Origin: Rhynchopus euleeides
Lineage: Eukaryota > Euglenozoa > Diplonemea > Diplonemida > Diplonemidae
Assembly: GCA_963210315.1 (NCBI GenBank)
Contig: OY723321.1
Span: forward strand, 868,001-932,000
Length of the DNA stretch: 64,000 bases
Direction: 5' to 3'
This document shows, piece after piece, positions 41,916 to 51,749 of this stretch. Position 1 is the stretch's first letter. Every line of letters begins with the position of its first letter. The notes below the pieces were generated by a model. The model was not told the origin of the DNA. It ran no database searches and worked only from the letters and a program-made list of their open reading frames with translations. Position numbers and translations under genes: made by a program.

Positions 41916-42642
41916 CAGTCCTGACCGGATTTCTATAGGGGGACCAGGTGTGGCTCTATTTTGGGGGTATTTTGGCCAATTTTCGAAATCCTATTTTGGT
42001 TTTTTTTGCACTTTTTTTGGGTGCTTTTTTGCACGATTTCTGTGCCTCAGACACAGATTTTGGTGTGATTTTTGCGCTATTTTGATTCACTCGGCCTGAC
42101 CGATGCATACGATTCGAAAAAATGGCGAAAAAATCGCTATCAACAACGGTGAACGAATGGAGGTAGATGGGGAAGTGGGAGGACATATCACGCCCTCTCA
42201 CTGATCGCCATCTGTACACTACCTCTCTGTTCAAGGCGGTCAGTGTCACTTGATGGCGCTGCACACAAATCACTGCTACATCCCAGGGCGCCTTCCCTTG
42301 TGAGAATAGCGGAACTTCTGCGGTTGCAGTTTGGTGGTTGAGGCCGGCGGTGATATCACTTTGGTGACTGTGCTTCCTTCCCCCTGAGCTCGATCAGATC
42401 CAGGTCGACCTGGTGCTGCGTGGCTCCTGGTGTGCCATCTCTTGCATGCCACGGATGCCCACCAAGTCGAACCCGAAACATGACGACCCTTTCGAGATGT
42501 CATGGCCGCAAGCCCGCAAACCCGATCGCATTCGCAAGGTGGTTCGTCTCTTAGAGATCAGTGCTCGGGCCCAGCCTTCCGCGAGGGTGCTGGAACCGCA
42601 GCCCCGTACGCGCAAGGACTTGGCTCCAAGACCAGGCACATG

Positions 42643-42694
42643 CCACAGGGGGGTGTGGGGGGCGGAGCCCCCCAGCCGCCGGAGGCCACGGTAG
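42643..42694 (+). repeat. GC hairpin element
   Basis: First hairpin in tandem unit 1 (CCACAGGGGGG then GGGGGGC-GGA-GCCCCCC). Confidence 0.75.
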
Positions 42695-42801
42695 CGAACG
42701 TCTGTTGGCCTGGCTCCATAGTCGCATACGCTCAAGTACAACACAACTGACAGATAACACATGTCGCATGGGGGGACGATAAATTGTCGCGCAAAGACAC
42801 G

Positions 42802-42860
42802 CCACAGGGGGGTCTGGGGGGCGGAGCCCCCCAGCCGCCGGAGGCCACGGTAGGGAACAT
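42802..42860 (+). repeat. GC hairpin element
   Basis: Second hairpin in tandem unit 1, with the full 9-bp stem. Confidence 0.75.
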
Positions 42861-44048
42861 CTGTTGGTTTGAGCTCGAGAGCAAGCCTCTCACACCGCCC
42901 TCCGACCCCCCTCTCCACCCCCCAGGTGCAACATTTTTTTGCACCCGGAAAATGTGTTCTTTTGACTGTTTGAGCACATCCAAGACCGGGAACATAGAAG
43001 AATTCTGCCAATGCCAAGTAGGGTCACAATAAAACCCAAAGGAAAATGGTGCAAAAAAGTAGTGACCACCACCCCCATCCCCACCTCCGGGTGCAAAAAT
43101 TTTTTTGGCCACGGAAAATGTGTTCTTTTGAATGTTTGAGCACATCCAAGACCGGGAACATAAAAATTTTCTGCCAATACCAAGTAGGGTCACAATAAAA
43201 TCCAAAGGAAAATAGTGCAAAAAAATAGTGCAAAAAAATATTTTTTCCCCAAATTCCTATTTTCATTCCGTGAAATAGATACACGCCTGAGGGGGACCCA
43301 GGTGTGGCTCTATTTTGGGGGTATTTTGGCCGATTTTCGAAATCCTATTTTGGTTTTTTTGCACTTTTTTGGGTGCTTTTTTGCACGATTTCTGTGCCTC
43401 AGACACAGATTTTGGTGTGATTTTTGCGCTATTTTGATTCACTCGGCCTGACCGATGCATACGATTCGAAAAAATGGCGAAAAAATCGCTATCAACAACG
43501 GTGAACGAATGGAGGTAGATGGGGAAGTGGAAGGACACAGCACGCCCTCTCACTGATCGCCATCTGTACACTACCTCTCTGTTCAAGGCGGTCAGTGTCA
43601 CTTGATGGCGCTGCACACAAATCACTGCTACATCCCAGGGCGCCTTCCCTTGTGAGAATAGCGGAACTTCTGCGGTTGCAGTTTGGTGGTTGAGGCCGGC
43701 GGTGATATCACTTTGGTGACTGTGCTTCCTTCCCCCTGAGCTCGATCAGATCCAGGTCGACCTGGTGCTGCGTGGCTCCTGGTGTGTTATCTCTTTGCTT
43801 CCTCGCACACATACACGTGGTTCCGCGAATCGCCACGGATGCCCACCAAGTCGAACCCGAAACATGATCACGGGCCCACGACGACCCTTTCGAGATGTCA
43901 TGGCCGCAAGCCCGCAAACCCGATCGCATTCGCAAGGTGGTTCGTCTCTTAGAGATCAGTGCTCGGGCCCAGCCTCCCGCGAGGGTGCTGGAACCGACAT
44001 GCCGCAGCCCCGTACGCGCAAGGGCTTGGCTCCAAGACCAGGCACATG

Positions 44049-44100
44049 CCACAGGGGGGTGTGGGGGGCGGAGCCCCCCAGCCGCCGGAGGCCACGGTAG
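44049..44100 (+). repeat. GC hairpin element
   Basis: First hairpin in tandem unit 2. Confidence 0.75.
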
Positions 44101-44207
44101 CGAACGTCTGTTGGCCTGGCTCCATAGTCGCATACGCTCAAGTACAACACAACTGACAGATAGCACATGTCGCATGGGGGGACGATAAATTGTCGCGCAA
44201 AGACACG

Positions 44208-44270
44208 CCACAGGGGGGTCTGGGGGGCGGAGCCCCCCAGCCGCCGGAGGCCACGGTAGTGAACATCTGT
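44208..44270 (+). repeat. GC hairpin element
   Basis: Second hairpin in tandem unit 2; matches the inverted copy at 40876 over an extended flank (GGTAGTGAACAT). Confidence 0.75.
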
Positions 44271-44711
44271 TGGTTTGAGCTCGAGAGCAAGCCTCTCACA
44301 CCACCGCCCTCCGACCCCCCTCTCCACGCCCCAGGTGCAACATTTTTTTGCACCCGGAAAATGTGTTCTTTTGACTGTTTGAGCACATCCAAGACCGGGA
44401 ACATAAAAGAATTCTGCCAATGCCAAGTAGGGTCACAATAAAACCCAAAGGAAAATGGTGCAAAAAAGTAGTGACCACCACCCCCATCCCCACCCCCATC
44501 CCCACCTCCGGGTGCAAAAAATTTTTTGGCCACGGAAAATGTGTTCTTTTGAATGTTTGAGCACATCCAAGACCGGGAACATAAAAAAATTCTGCCAATA
44601 CCAAGTAGGGTCACAATAAAATCCAAAGGAAAAAAGTGCAAAAAAAATAGTGCAAAAAAATATTTTTTCCCCAAATTCCTATTTTCATTCCGTGAAATAG
44701 ATACACGCCTG

Positions 44712-44878
44712 GGGGGACCCTTTCGAATTTTTTTTTCGGGGGGGTAAATTGAACGTTTTTGGCCATTTGAAGCCACTGCGACCATTCCCGGACCTCGGAA
44801 ATCAGATTCTTGCCCCTCAAATGCGGTACCGGTCCGGACGAAAATCCGGACCGGAACCGCAGGTACCGCATGCAGAAA
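44712..44878. repeat. 160-bp repeat, copy 1
   Basis: Runs from GGGGACCCTTTCGAATTTTT to GCAGGTACCGCATGCAG and is repeated almost exactly at 45068-45228. Contains the inverted pair GGTCCGGA-CGAAAA-TCCGGACC. Confidence 0.85.
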
Positions 44879-44884
44879 CTGGCA

Positions 44885-45043
44885 GAAACCGGTTCGCGAA
44901 CCGGTTCTAGAACCGGTTTGCCCAGAACCGGTTCCCGAACCGGTTCGGGAACCGGTTCTAGAACCGGTTCCAGAACCGGTTCACGAACCGGTTCGTGAAC
45001 CGGTTCTGGAACCGGTTCACAAACCGGTTCTAGAACCGGTTCA
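44885..45043. repeat. AACCGGTT palindrome array 2
   Basis: About 13 exact AACCGGTT copies with short variable spacers, located exactly between the two 160-bp repeat copies. Confidence 0.85.
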
Positions 45044-45067
45044 CGCAGTCCTGACTGGATTTCTATA

Positions 45068-45228
45068 GGGGGACCCTTTCGAATTTTTTTTCCGGGGGGT
45101 AAATTGAACGTTTTTGGCCATTTGAAGCCACTGCGACCATTCCCGGGCCTCGGAAATCAGATTCTTGCCCCTCAAATGCGGTACCGGTCCGGACGAAAAT
45201 CCGGACCGGAACCGCAGGTACCGCATGC
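45068..45228. repeat. 160-bp repeat, copy 2
   Basis: Near-identical to 44712-44878. Confidence 0.85.
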
Positions 45229-47096
45229 AGCCGCCCCAGCGCCGCCCTCCCCACCCCCCTCCCCAGCCTGTCCCAGAAGAGGTCGCTTTTCCCATTGGTG
45301 CCTGCCTATGTATTGCCTCTGTTGTGCCTGCGCCTGTGCCTCCCTGCCCTGTATTTTTTTACCCTCACGGGTATCACGATACAGGGCAGTCCACCCCCTC
45401 CCCCCAAAAATCGTTCGCATCATCTTGGCGCCCATTCCTTCCACTTTCTGGATGTGTTTGGTATTTCCGAACGGAATTTTCCAGCGTCAAGACTGATACC
45501 TCGCCGTTTTAGAGTCAGTCACTTCTACCGCCGCTGCGATTTGCGATACGGTAGTTGTGCAGAAATGCTAACATTTAATTTGCTCTGTGGAACCTGGACT
45601 GCACCTTCTGGGCTGTGAGTCTGTAGATAGTTGGACAGTTGCGGAACCCATCCTTTGTGTGCCTCCGACTTGAGGAGCTGTCGACTTCAGAACCAAGGTT
45701 CAGAACGAAGATGACGACCTGCTGTGAGCTGCAAACCTTCTTGACACACCTACCGTACCTGCATTACACTCGTGGTAATTCCATACCCCTGGAAACAGGA
45801 GACCACCGTCTGTTCACAGATGGTCTTGAGCGTGGTAGCCATCTTTGCTATGGAGTCACGATTAAGTCTTTGTGGTCACGTGGGCCCATGAGCAGCGGAT
45901 ACACTTGGAGTGGAGGGAGGGGGTGCGGTTCTGGAAAAGCGGGTCTGAATCTGGTCAAGGACGACTGAGGGCTTCAGTTCGAGTTTAATGTGGGTCCAAG
46001 GGTACACAGGAGATCACTGCTTGCATATTCAACCTGCTTGTCATCCTCTGGTTACTGTTCAACGGCTCGAACTCCTCGACTTTCCTTGGCTGACTGAAAT
46101 GAAACAATACGTATGCTGCTATTGTGTTGTTCCCCTGACAGAGGAACACAAGGGAAGGGTACTGCAGCTGTCCACGAAGTGGCTCGACGTAGCCACCTCA
46201 CGCTGCCTAGAGGGTCGGTTCAGGTTGAAGCAGAGCAATTAAGTGTTAGGGGGATGCCTTTGGTCAAGGCCTTTTCTAAAAAAAATTGACCCACGGCGCC
46301 TGTGTTGTAGCTCGGTCTACGCCAGGTTCCACACCCCGTCATCGCAAAACGTACACATACACAGAGGCAGGCCTCTGTGGTACGGGAGCATGATGGGAGG
46401 AAATTTTGCCTTTTGGTCAAAAAGGCGCCTTTTTAGAATAAATTGACCCGCAGGGTGGCTGAGTCTTATCAGACAGGCCGACCTATGTTGATCAATGGAA
46501 CCACACAACCTGTTCAACCTGCAAACCACCCGGGGTGGCGGCTGAGTCCTCACCCCTGCCGTAGCATGAGATAAGCCGACGTCGACCTCCGCTCCGGTCT
46601 CTCAACAACGGTCGTCACCAGTTGAACCGCGTCTGGGAAAGCCTGATCTTTGGATCTGGCCTCCCTGTTGTCACTGTGATTCGAAGAACTGTGGGGTTCA
46701 GAACCAAGGATGAGGAACTGCTGTGAGCTGCACACTCTCTTGACACACCTGCACGTATCTGCGTTACACTCGTGGGAAACCCGAACCCTGTATTTATACA
46801 GGAGACTTCCATCTGGGACAGTTTCTGTTCCAGATGAGCTTTGACAGTGGTAGCCATCTTTGCTATGGAGCCATCGTCATTGCTATCGTCGTCACTCGGA
46901 CCCATGAGCAGCGGATACAATTGGTGTGGAAGGAGAGGGTGCGGTTCTGGATCAGTAGGTCTGAATCTGACACTGGGACTGAAACCCATAGGTCTGAGAT
47001 GACTCAGTGCGGGTCAGGTCCGTATACCGGTCCACCGACCGGTACACGGCCAACCGGTCGGGACCCACTTTGCCCGGTTCGCAAATGTCGGTTCTG
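45229..47096. other. gene-free segment with a diverged direct duplication
   Basis: No gene recognised. 45690-45960 and 46695-46970 are diverged copies (shared CTGCTGTGAGCTGCA, GTGGTAGCCATCTTTGCTAT, CCCATGAGCAGCGGATACA). A smaller pair containing AAATTGACCC is at about 46280 and 46440. Confidence 0.6.
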
Positions 47097-47222
47097 GAAC
47101 CGGTTCACCGGCGGAACCGGTTTACCGGTGAACCGGTTCGTCCGAACCGGTTCTGGAACCGGTTCCACCGAACCGGTTCGCCGGTGAACCGGTTCCGCCG
47201 AACCGGTTCCAGAACCGGTTCA
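47097..47222. repeat. AACCGGTT palindrome array 3
   Basis: About nine exact AACCGGTT copies mixed with ACCGG/CCGGT variants; it lies just upstream of the TA-flanked transposon. Confidence 0.8.
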
Positions 47223-47268
47223 GCCCGTGCCAGCGCGTCGTGGGGGGTGACATTCTCTCGGGGTACCC

Positions 47269-48511
47269 TAGGCATACAGTGCATCCGAATCGGTTATCGG
47301 GCATTATCGGATTTTCGGGGAAAATCCCAAATTATCGGATCCGAATCGGACATTATCGGATGATTATCGGACATTATCGGTCATTATCGGACATCCGATA
47401 ATCATCCGATAATCAGTGTTCGTGTGCATTGTGGGCACCAGAACACACTCTTTTCCCTTTTTGTCGTCATTTCTGCCTCACGAGAAACCCCCCAGACCCC
47501 ACGCTTGATATTTTTTGAGTTTTAGTGGAGTCGTGCAGCCGCAGCTCATCAGAGCTGCCAGCTGAGTTGCACACTGAGGGTGCACCCGAGGGAGCTCGTC
47601 CTGCATCCCCGACCCCCGCTCCACCACCGCGTCGCGCGCTTCCGTCGGGACCACCGCGTAGTCAGCGGCACTGGCGCCCTTGTCCTGCAGGTGTCCCTGG
47701 GGCGTTGGTTTTCGAAAATCTGGCATTGAGTGAGAGATATTGGGATTGTTGTAACACTTTCCGGAGGGGGCCACCAGGGGGGTCTGGGGAGCTTCGCGAC
47801 CAGACCTGTGGCATGTATCTGGAGACTACCTTGTCTTGTGCCTGCGCGATAATGCGGAGTCATATCGGGTGATGGAGACCGGACGGCCCTCAGTAGCCTC
47901 AGTAAGCTGGACGCAGCAAGCCCCCACCCAATCTGGACGCCCGCAAGGAACAGATGTTCGAACTCGCTTGCCAGGGGGTTGTAACAACCCTAACCCTGAT
48001 CAGTGCTGGCGCGCTCGATCGGTGCCCGGTCGAATGGATTTTTCACATATGTTTTTTGGGGGCGGATTTGCTGGCTTGGCGCGCTTCGCGCGCCAAGCCC
48101 TCCCAGCATCGAGTCCCGTGCACTTCCCTGCCTGCCACACCACCCCCCTCGGCCCCGTCCCTAGCACTGGGGCAGTTGGCTGGTGTGCGCGCGGCACGGG
48201 TCATCATCTCCATCGTCGTCGAAAACCAATGACGGGGCCTGTGTTCCTGGGGCGCTGATGAGGCCGAAGGGGTTCACCTATTCGACCCCCGGTCGAATGA
48301 TCGAATAGTGGCCCCCAAAACTTTTTCCGGTTGAATCGACCACCCCGCGCCAGCACTGACCCTGATCAGGCAGAATATTGGTAACATTTTCTGGTTGAAA
48401 AACCCACCCAAAAAAATTATCGGATGATTATCGGATCCGATAATCGTCCGATAATCATCCGATAATCGTCCGATAATGTATCGGATCCGATTCGGATGCA
48501 CTGTATGCCTA
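47269..48511. mobile_element. non-autonomous TA-flanked DNA transposon (Tc1/mariner-like termini)
   Basis: Terminal inverted repeats are perfect for 23 bp: the left end starts GGCATACAGTGCATCC at 47271 and the right end is its complement, ending at 48509. TA dinucleotides flank both sides (47269-47270, 48510-48511). A related empty site exists in inverse orientation near 41574. Subterminal arrays of ATTATCGG/CCGATAAT lie inside each end (47288-47415, 48415-48485). The interior has no transposase frame but contains the hairpin GGCTTGGCGCGC-TTC-GCGCGCCAAGCC at 48074-48100. The embedded TA-CAGTG.. could alternatively be the true terminus. Confidence 0.8.
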
Positions 48512-48920
48512 GGCAGTGTTGTGAATTGTTTTTTTTTTCGCGCAGCCAACTGGGGAAACTTTCTGTGCCTTCAGCTGGGCCGTGCATCGCTCCAATTCAT
48601 CAGACCGGGGAGTGGGGTCTGCGTTTCTTGAGTAGTAGAAGTAGCTTGTTTCGTTTTGCTGTCACTTCACGATCCAGCGGGGGTTTCCAACATCAGAACA
48701 GAGGATGCATGAGGCGGGGCATCGAGCGACACACCGTCGAACAGATAAGGAAGGTGCCCCCACTCTCACCGATGTTGGCTCATGACAACATCAGGTGATG
48801 TCATTTTGGACCAAACGGGCTCTGTTGCACACCCGCAACGCCCACGCCACAACCCACCGAGCTATCTCGGGTGTGCACCGTTTGGAGCAGCAACTGGGCA
48901 CACGACACACACACGCACAC
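48512..48920. other. intergenic spacer
   Basis: No gene seen; leads into the acceptor of the vWA gene. Confidence 0.4.
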
Positions 48921-48936
48921 ACCTGTCCCTCTGCAG
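48921..48936 (+). other. predicted splice/trans-splice acceptor
   Basis: ACCTGTCCCTCTGCAG, AG at 48935-48936, 86 nt before the vWA gene ATG. Confidence 0.5.
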
Positions 48937-49022
48937 GAGATTCCCGCCGCATACACAGTAAGCCACTTTCAAAGGAGAGCCTCGCATCGAGCTTTATCTT
49001 CTGTTCCAAAAAAATACACAAA

Positions 49023-50744
49023 ATGGGTTCCGACGCACCTCCCGCACCTCCCGCGGCCGCTGCACCCGCTGCACCCGCCGCACCCGCTCCCGTGGACTTC
49101 TCGCAGAACCTCTCTGATGACATGTTTCCGGCACCCAGCGCACCGGCTTCCGATGATTTCGTTGTGGTGAGCTTCAACGAGGGCGGGGCCCAGTCGGTGC
49201 CACCCACCCAGCAGCGCTGCGAGGCGTTGCCGGATACGCTGCCCCAGAGCTCGGAAAAGCCCACGATTCCTCCGGCAGCTGACGCCGCTGCTGCCTCTGC
49301 TGCCTCTGGTGCTGCTGTGCCCGAGGGCCTGACGCTGAAGTGCGTCCCTGAGTACAACCAGATGCACGTCGGAGAGTGTTCGCTGCTGTCGATGATCGAC
49401 ATCACTGCACCTGCGGCTGACCTGTCGGAGCAGAAGCGCGCCCCTGTTGAGATCTGCGCTGTGATCGACAGGTCGGGAAGCATGCGCGTGAAGAAGCTCG
49501 CGCTTGTCCTGAAGTCGCTGGAGTTTGTCGTGCGTGAGCTGCTCCCGCAGGACAAGCTGTCGATTGTCGCATTCGACCACACAGTGAAGCGTGTCCTTCC
49601 CATGACGCAGATGACTATCGCCAACAAGAAGAAGACTCTCGAGCTCCTGAAGTCCATCAAGCCTGGCGGGTCCACCTTCCTCAGCGGGGGCCTCCTTGCA
49701 GGCATGAAGGAGATGCGTGAGGCAGGGAAGAAGGCCGCCCCAACTACCAGCGGGCGGACCGTGTCGAAGTCGGTCTGGCTTTTCACTGACGGGCAGGCGA
49801 CCACCGGGATCAAGACGACGGACGGCCTGCTGGAGGAGGTGAACGTCTTCCTCGGTGAATCCACATACATGACCCTGTTCACCTTCGGGTTTGGCGACAC
49901 ACACAACGAGGAGATGCTGCGTGCTGTGGCAGAGGCAGGGTCGGGGATGTACTACTACCTGCGCGACCCCGCAGAGATCCCCGCATGCTTCGCAGAGTGC
50001 CTGGGTGGGCTTCTGACCGTTGTCGCATCGGATGTGACGGTGACGTTCACCCCCTCGCGCGGGGTCAAGGTGACATCGCTCCCTGAGAACAAGGATGCGT
50101 CCCTTGATAACATCCGCATTACATACAAGGACATGTACGGAGAGGAGTCGCGCAACATCATCATGGAGCTGAAGATCGACCAGGTCAGCGCCCCCACCAC
50201 ACAGATCGTCGGGTGTGTCAAGGTCACCTGGCGTGGGGCGAACGGCAACACCAGGGAGGCGGAGTCGACGCTGTGCGTGGACCGTGTGATTGAATACGAC
50301 TGTGACGACCGCACACCCGACCCTGACGTGCTGGTGCACAGGCTGCGCCTTGACGCCGCGGATGCAATGGTGAGGGCAAGGGAGCTCGCAGACGTGGGTG
50401 ACCTGTTCGGTGCCAACGAGGTTGTGCAGAAGATGCGCACCGTGAGCAGCCGCATGACTGAGCAGCTGCAGGCACAGGAGGCCAAGGCCCCCTCAGCGTC
50501 GCTCTCCACAGCCTGCAAGAAGAAGCAGGCCAAGCGCCATGCCATTGTGACCAGCCTCTGCGACGATGCAGTCGAGATCCAGAGCAGGATGGCCACCACT
50601 ACCGAATGGACGCAGTCGGGGCGGAAGGCGATGATGAACGCCGAAATGGGCCACAGGAAGCAGCGTGCGGCAAAGGGCAAGTCGAGCGCCTACTCCGTTG
50701 CTGCCCAGGAGTGCCTCCTCGATAGGGTGAAGAGCCTGTCCTGA
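49023..50744 (+). CDS. von Willebrand factor A domain protein
   Basis: Single exon, 573 aa. ATG 49023 lies just after the acceptor; the frame upstream of it is not needed. Residues 1-100 are Ala/Pro-rich with FSQNLSDDMFPAPSAP. A beta-rich lead (KCVPEYNQMHVGECSLLSMIDI) precedes the vWA domain at about 142-335, with intact MIDAS DRSGSM (149-154), the conserved GGSTFLSGG and SVWLFTDGQATTG, and FTFGFGDTHNEEMLRAVAEAGSG. The C-terminal part is a beta region followed by a helical tail, as in cytosolic vWA/RING-less WAV3-type and Dictyostelium vWA proteins. There is no signal peptide, so it is probably intracellular. It would bind partners through metal-dependent MIDAS contacts; the partner is unknown. 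Confidence 0.88.
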   Translation: MGSDAPPAPPAAAAPAAPAAPAPVDFSQNLSDDMFPAPSAPASDDFVVVSFNEGGAQSVPPTQQRCEALPDTLPQSSEKPTIPPAADAAAASAASGAAVPEGLTLKCVPEYNQMHVGECSLLSMIDITAPAADLSEQKRAPVEICAVIDRSGSMRVKKLALVLKSLEFVVRELLPQDKLSIVAFDHTVKRVLPMTQMTIANKKKTLELLKSIKPGGSTFLSGGLLAGMKEMREAGKKAAPTTSGRTVSKSVWLFTDGQATTGIKTTDGLLEEVNVFLGESTYMTLFTFGFGDTHNEEMLRAVAEAGSGMYYYLRDPAEIPACFAECLGGLLTVVASDVTVTFTPSRGVKVTSLPENKDASLDNIRITYKDMYGEESRNIIMELKIDQVSAPTTQIVGCVKVTWRGANGNTREAESTLCVDRVIEYDCDDRTPDPDVLVHRLRLDAADAMVRARELADVGDLFGANEVVQKMRTVSSRMTEQLQAQEAKAPSASLSTACKKKQAKRHAIVTSLCDDAVEIQSRMATTTEWTQSGRKAMMNAEMGHRKQRAAKGKSSAYSVAAQECLLDRVKSLS

Positions 50745-51690
50745 TCGGAACGTTCGACATGAAAGCGATGCCGCAACAAGTCATTACCAGCTCCCCAGCA
50801 CGAGCAAGATACCCGTCGTACCCCTTTCCTTTAAAAAACGGAGAACAGTAGTCAAAAGCGCTTTGGTTCCACTCCAGTCATGCCCATATAATTGCGTGAA
50901 ACCAGCTTCAATCCTTTCTACCCCCCACCCCACACACACCAAGGGGTGAACGAGAAATCTCCCACACACACACACGCACCTGGAATGAATCTAACCGCCA
51001 GGTATCTTTCTTTATTTACCCCGTGCATCACAACTTGTGGTGCGATGTCGCTCGCGGGGGTCTTTGCTTTTTTGCGATGACAGCTTGGAGAAAGCCGGCG
51101 GGTGTGATGGTTGTGTGCGGTGTGTTGGAACCCAGCCGACAGATTCCAGAGAAAACCGGCTCTCCCCTGGGAGGGAAGCCGTGTGATCAGTTCCTTTGTC
51201 CTGCACAAAAAGCAACTCACCCGTGCCTTGCTGTTCAGTTTTCCGCTGCACCCCCACCGGATCTGTTCGTGTTTAGTTGTTGTTTTCTCGGCAGTCTTGC
51301 TCTGTGTCGAGGTTAGACCAATACCCTTCCTCTGATGCTTCGTGGCTGGCCCTGCCCCTCCTTCCCATTCACCACAACGGTGCGACCAATGGGGAATCCT
51401 AACCAAAGGCAAGGGATAGCCAGTCCGCTGCTCTCAGGAGACGACATAACTCGGCACAAATTCCAACTCAACTGCGCCGTCAACGTTCTCACCATCCCTC
51501 CTCCCTCCGACCCCCCCTCCCCCACCCCCTTCCCAGCCAACCCCTTGCTGTCACAGGTGCAGTTCTGATTTTTTCGTAACAGCCCCTCCAAAGCAAAATT
51601 CCTCCACAGGTCACACAGGCGGATGTATTTTAGATAGCCAGGGAGGGGGTGTATTTTTTTTGGCTGAGCCCCGTCTCTCCTTCTTGAGGC
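50745..51690. other. intergenic spacer
   Basis: About 950 bp without a recognisable gene. Several pyrimidine tracts; a CCTCC/CCCC-rich tract precedes TCACAG at about 51557. Confidence 0.55.
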
Positions 51691-51749
51691 AGTGTTGGCG
51701 GTGCAGCTCACACATTGCCACTCCTGCCCCTCCCCCCCTCCGAGAGAAA

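Larger units (their letters stand above)
41938..43290. repeat. 1.35-kb tandem repeat, unit 1
   Basis: Begins GGGGGACCAGGTGTGGCTCT and ends before the second copy. Contains two GC hairpin elements and two internal sub-repeats of about 170 bp (each with GAAAATGTGTTCTTTTGA and AAGTAGGGTCACAATAAAA). No coding frame. Confidence 0.85.
43291..44711. repeat. 1.4-kb tandem repeat, unit 2
   Basis: Near-identical to 41938-43290 with small insertions (for example near 43787-43880). Same hairpins and same 170-bp sub-repeats. It ends at ATACACGCCTGGGGGGACCC, where the sequence switches to a different 160-bp repeat. Confidence 0.85.

Noticed and set aside
42413-44441. Open frames with GLGGGAPQPPEA or WGAEPPSRRRPR
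   Set aside because: Translations of the repeated GC hairpin element, present in several frames and both strands.
41782-47187. Open frames encoding RTGSRTGS-like repeats
   Set aside because: They are read-through of the AACCGGTT arrays, identical on both strands because the motif is palindromic.
40400-48500. Integrated retroelement or viral coding region
   Set aside because: No reverse transcriptase, integrase, capsid or transposase motif could be read in any frame of the repeat block.
40876-48511. CRISPR array or bacterial-type repeat
   Set aside because: Repeats are palindromic clusters and long tandem units without regular unique spacers, in a eukaryotic setting.
48969-50339. 456-codon minus-strand open frame
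   Set aside because: Shadow of the vWA gene; no domain or start context.
51660-51749. Extended N-terminus for the rhomboid protein
   Set aside because: It would start at TTG inside a T run; candidate acceptors AG at 51691-51692 and 51705-51706 lie downstream of it, so ATG 51750 is preferred.
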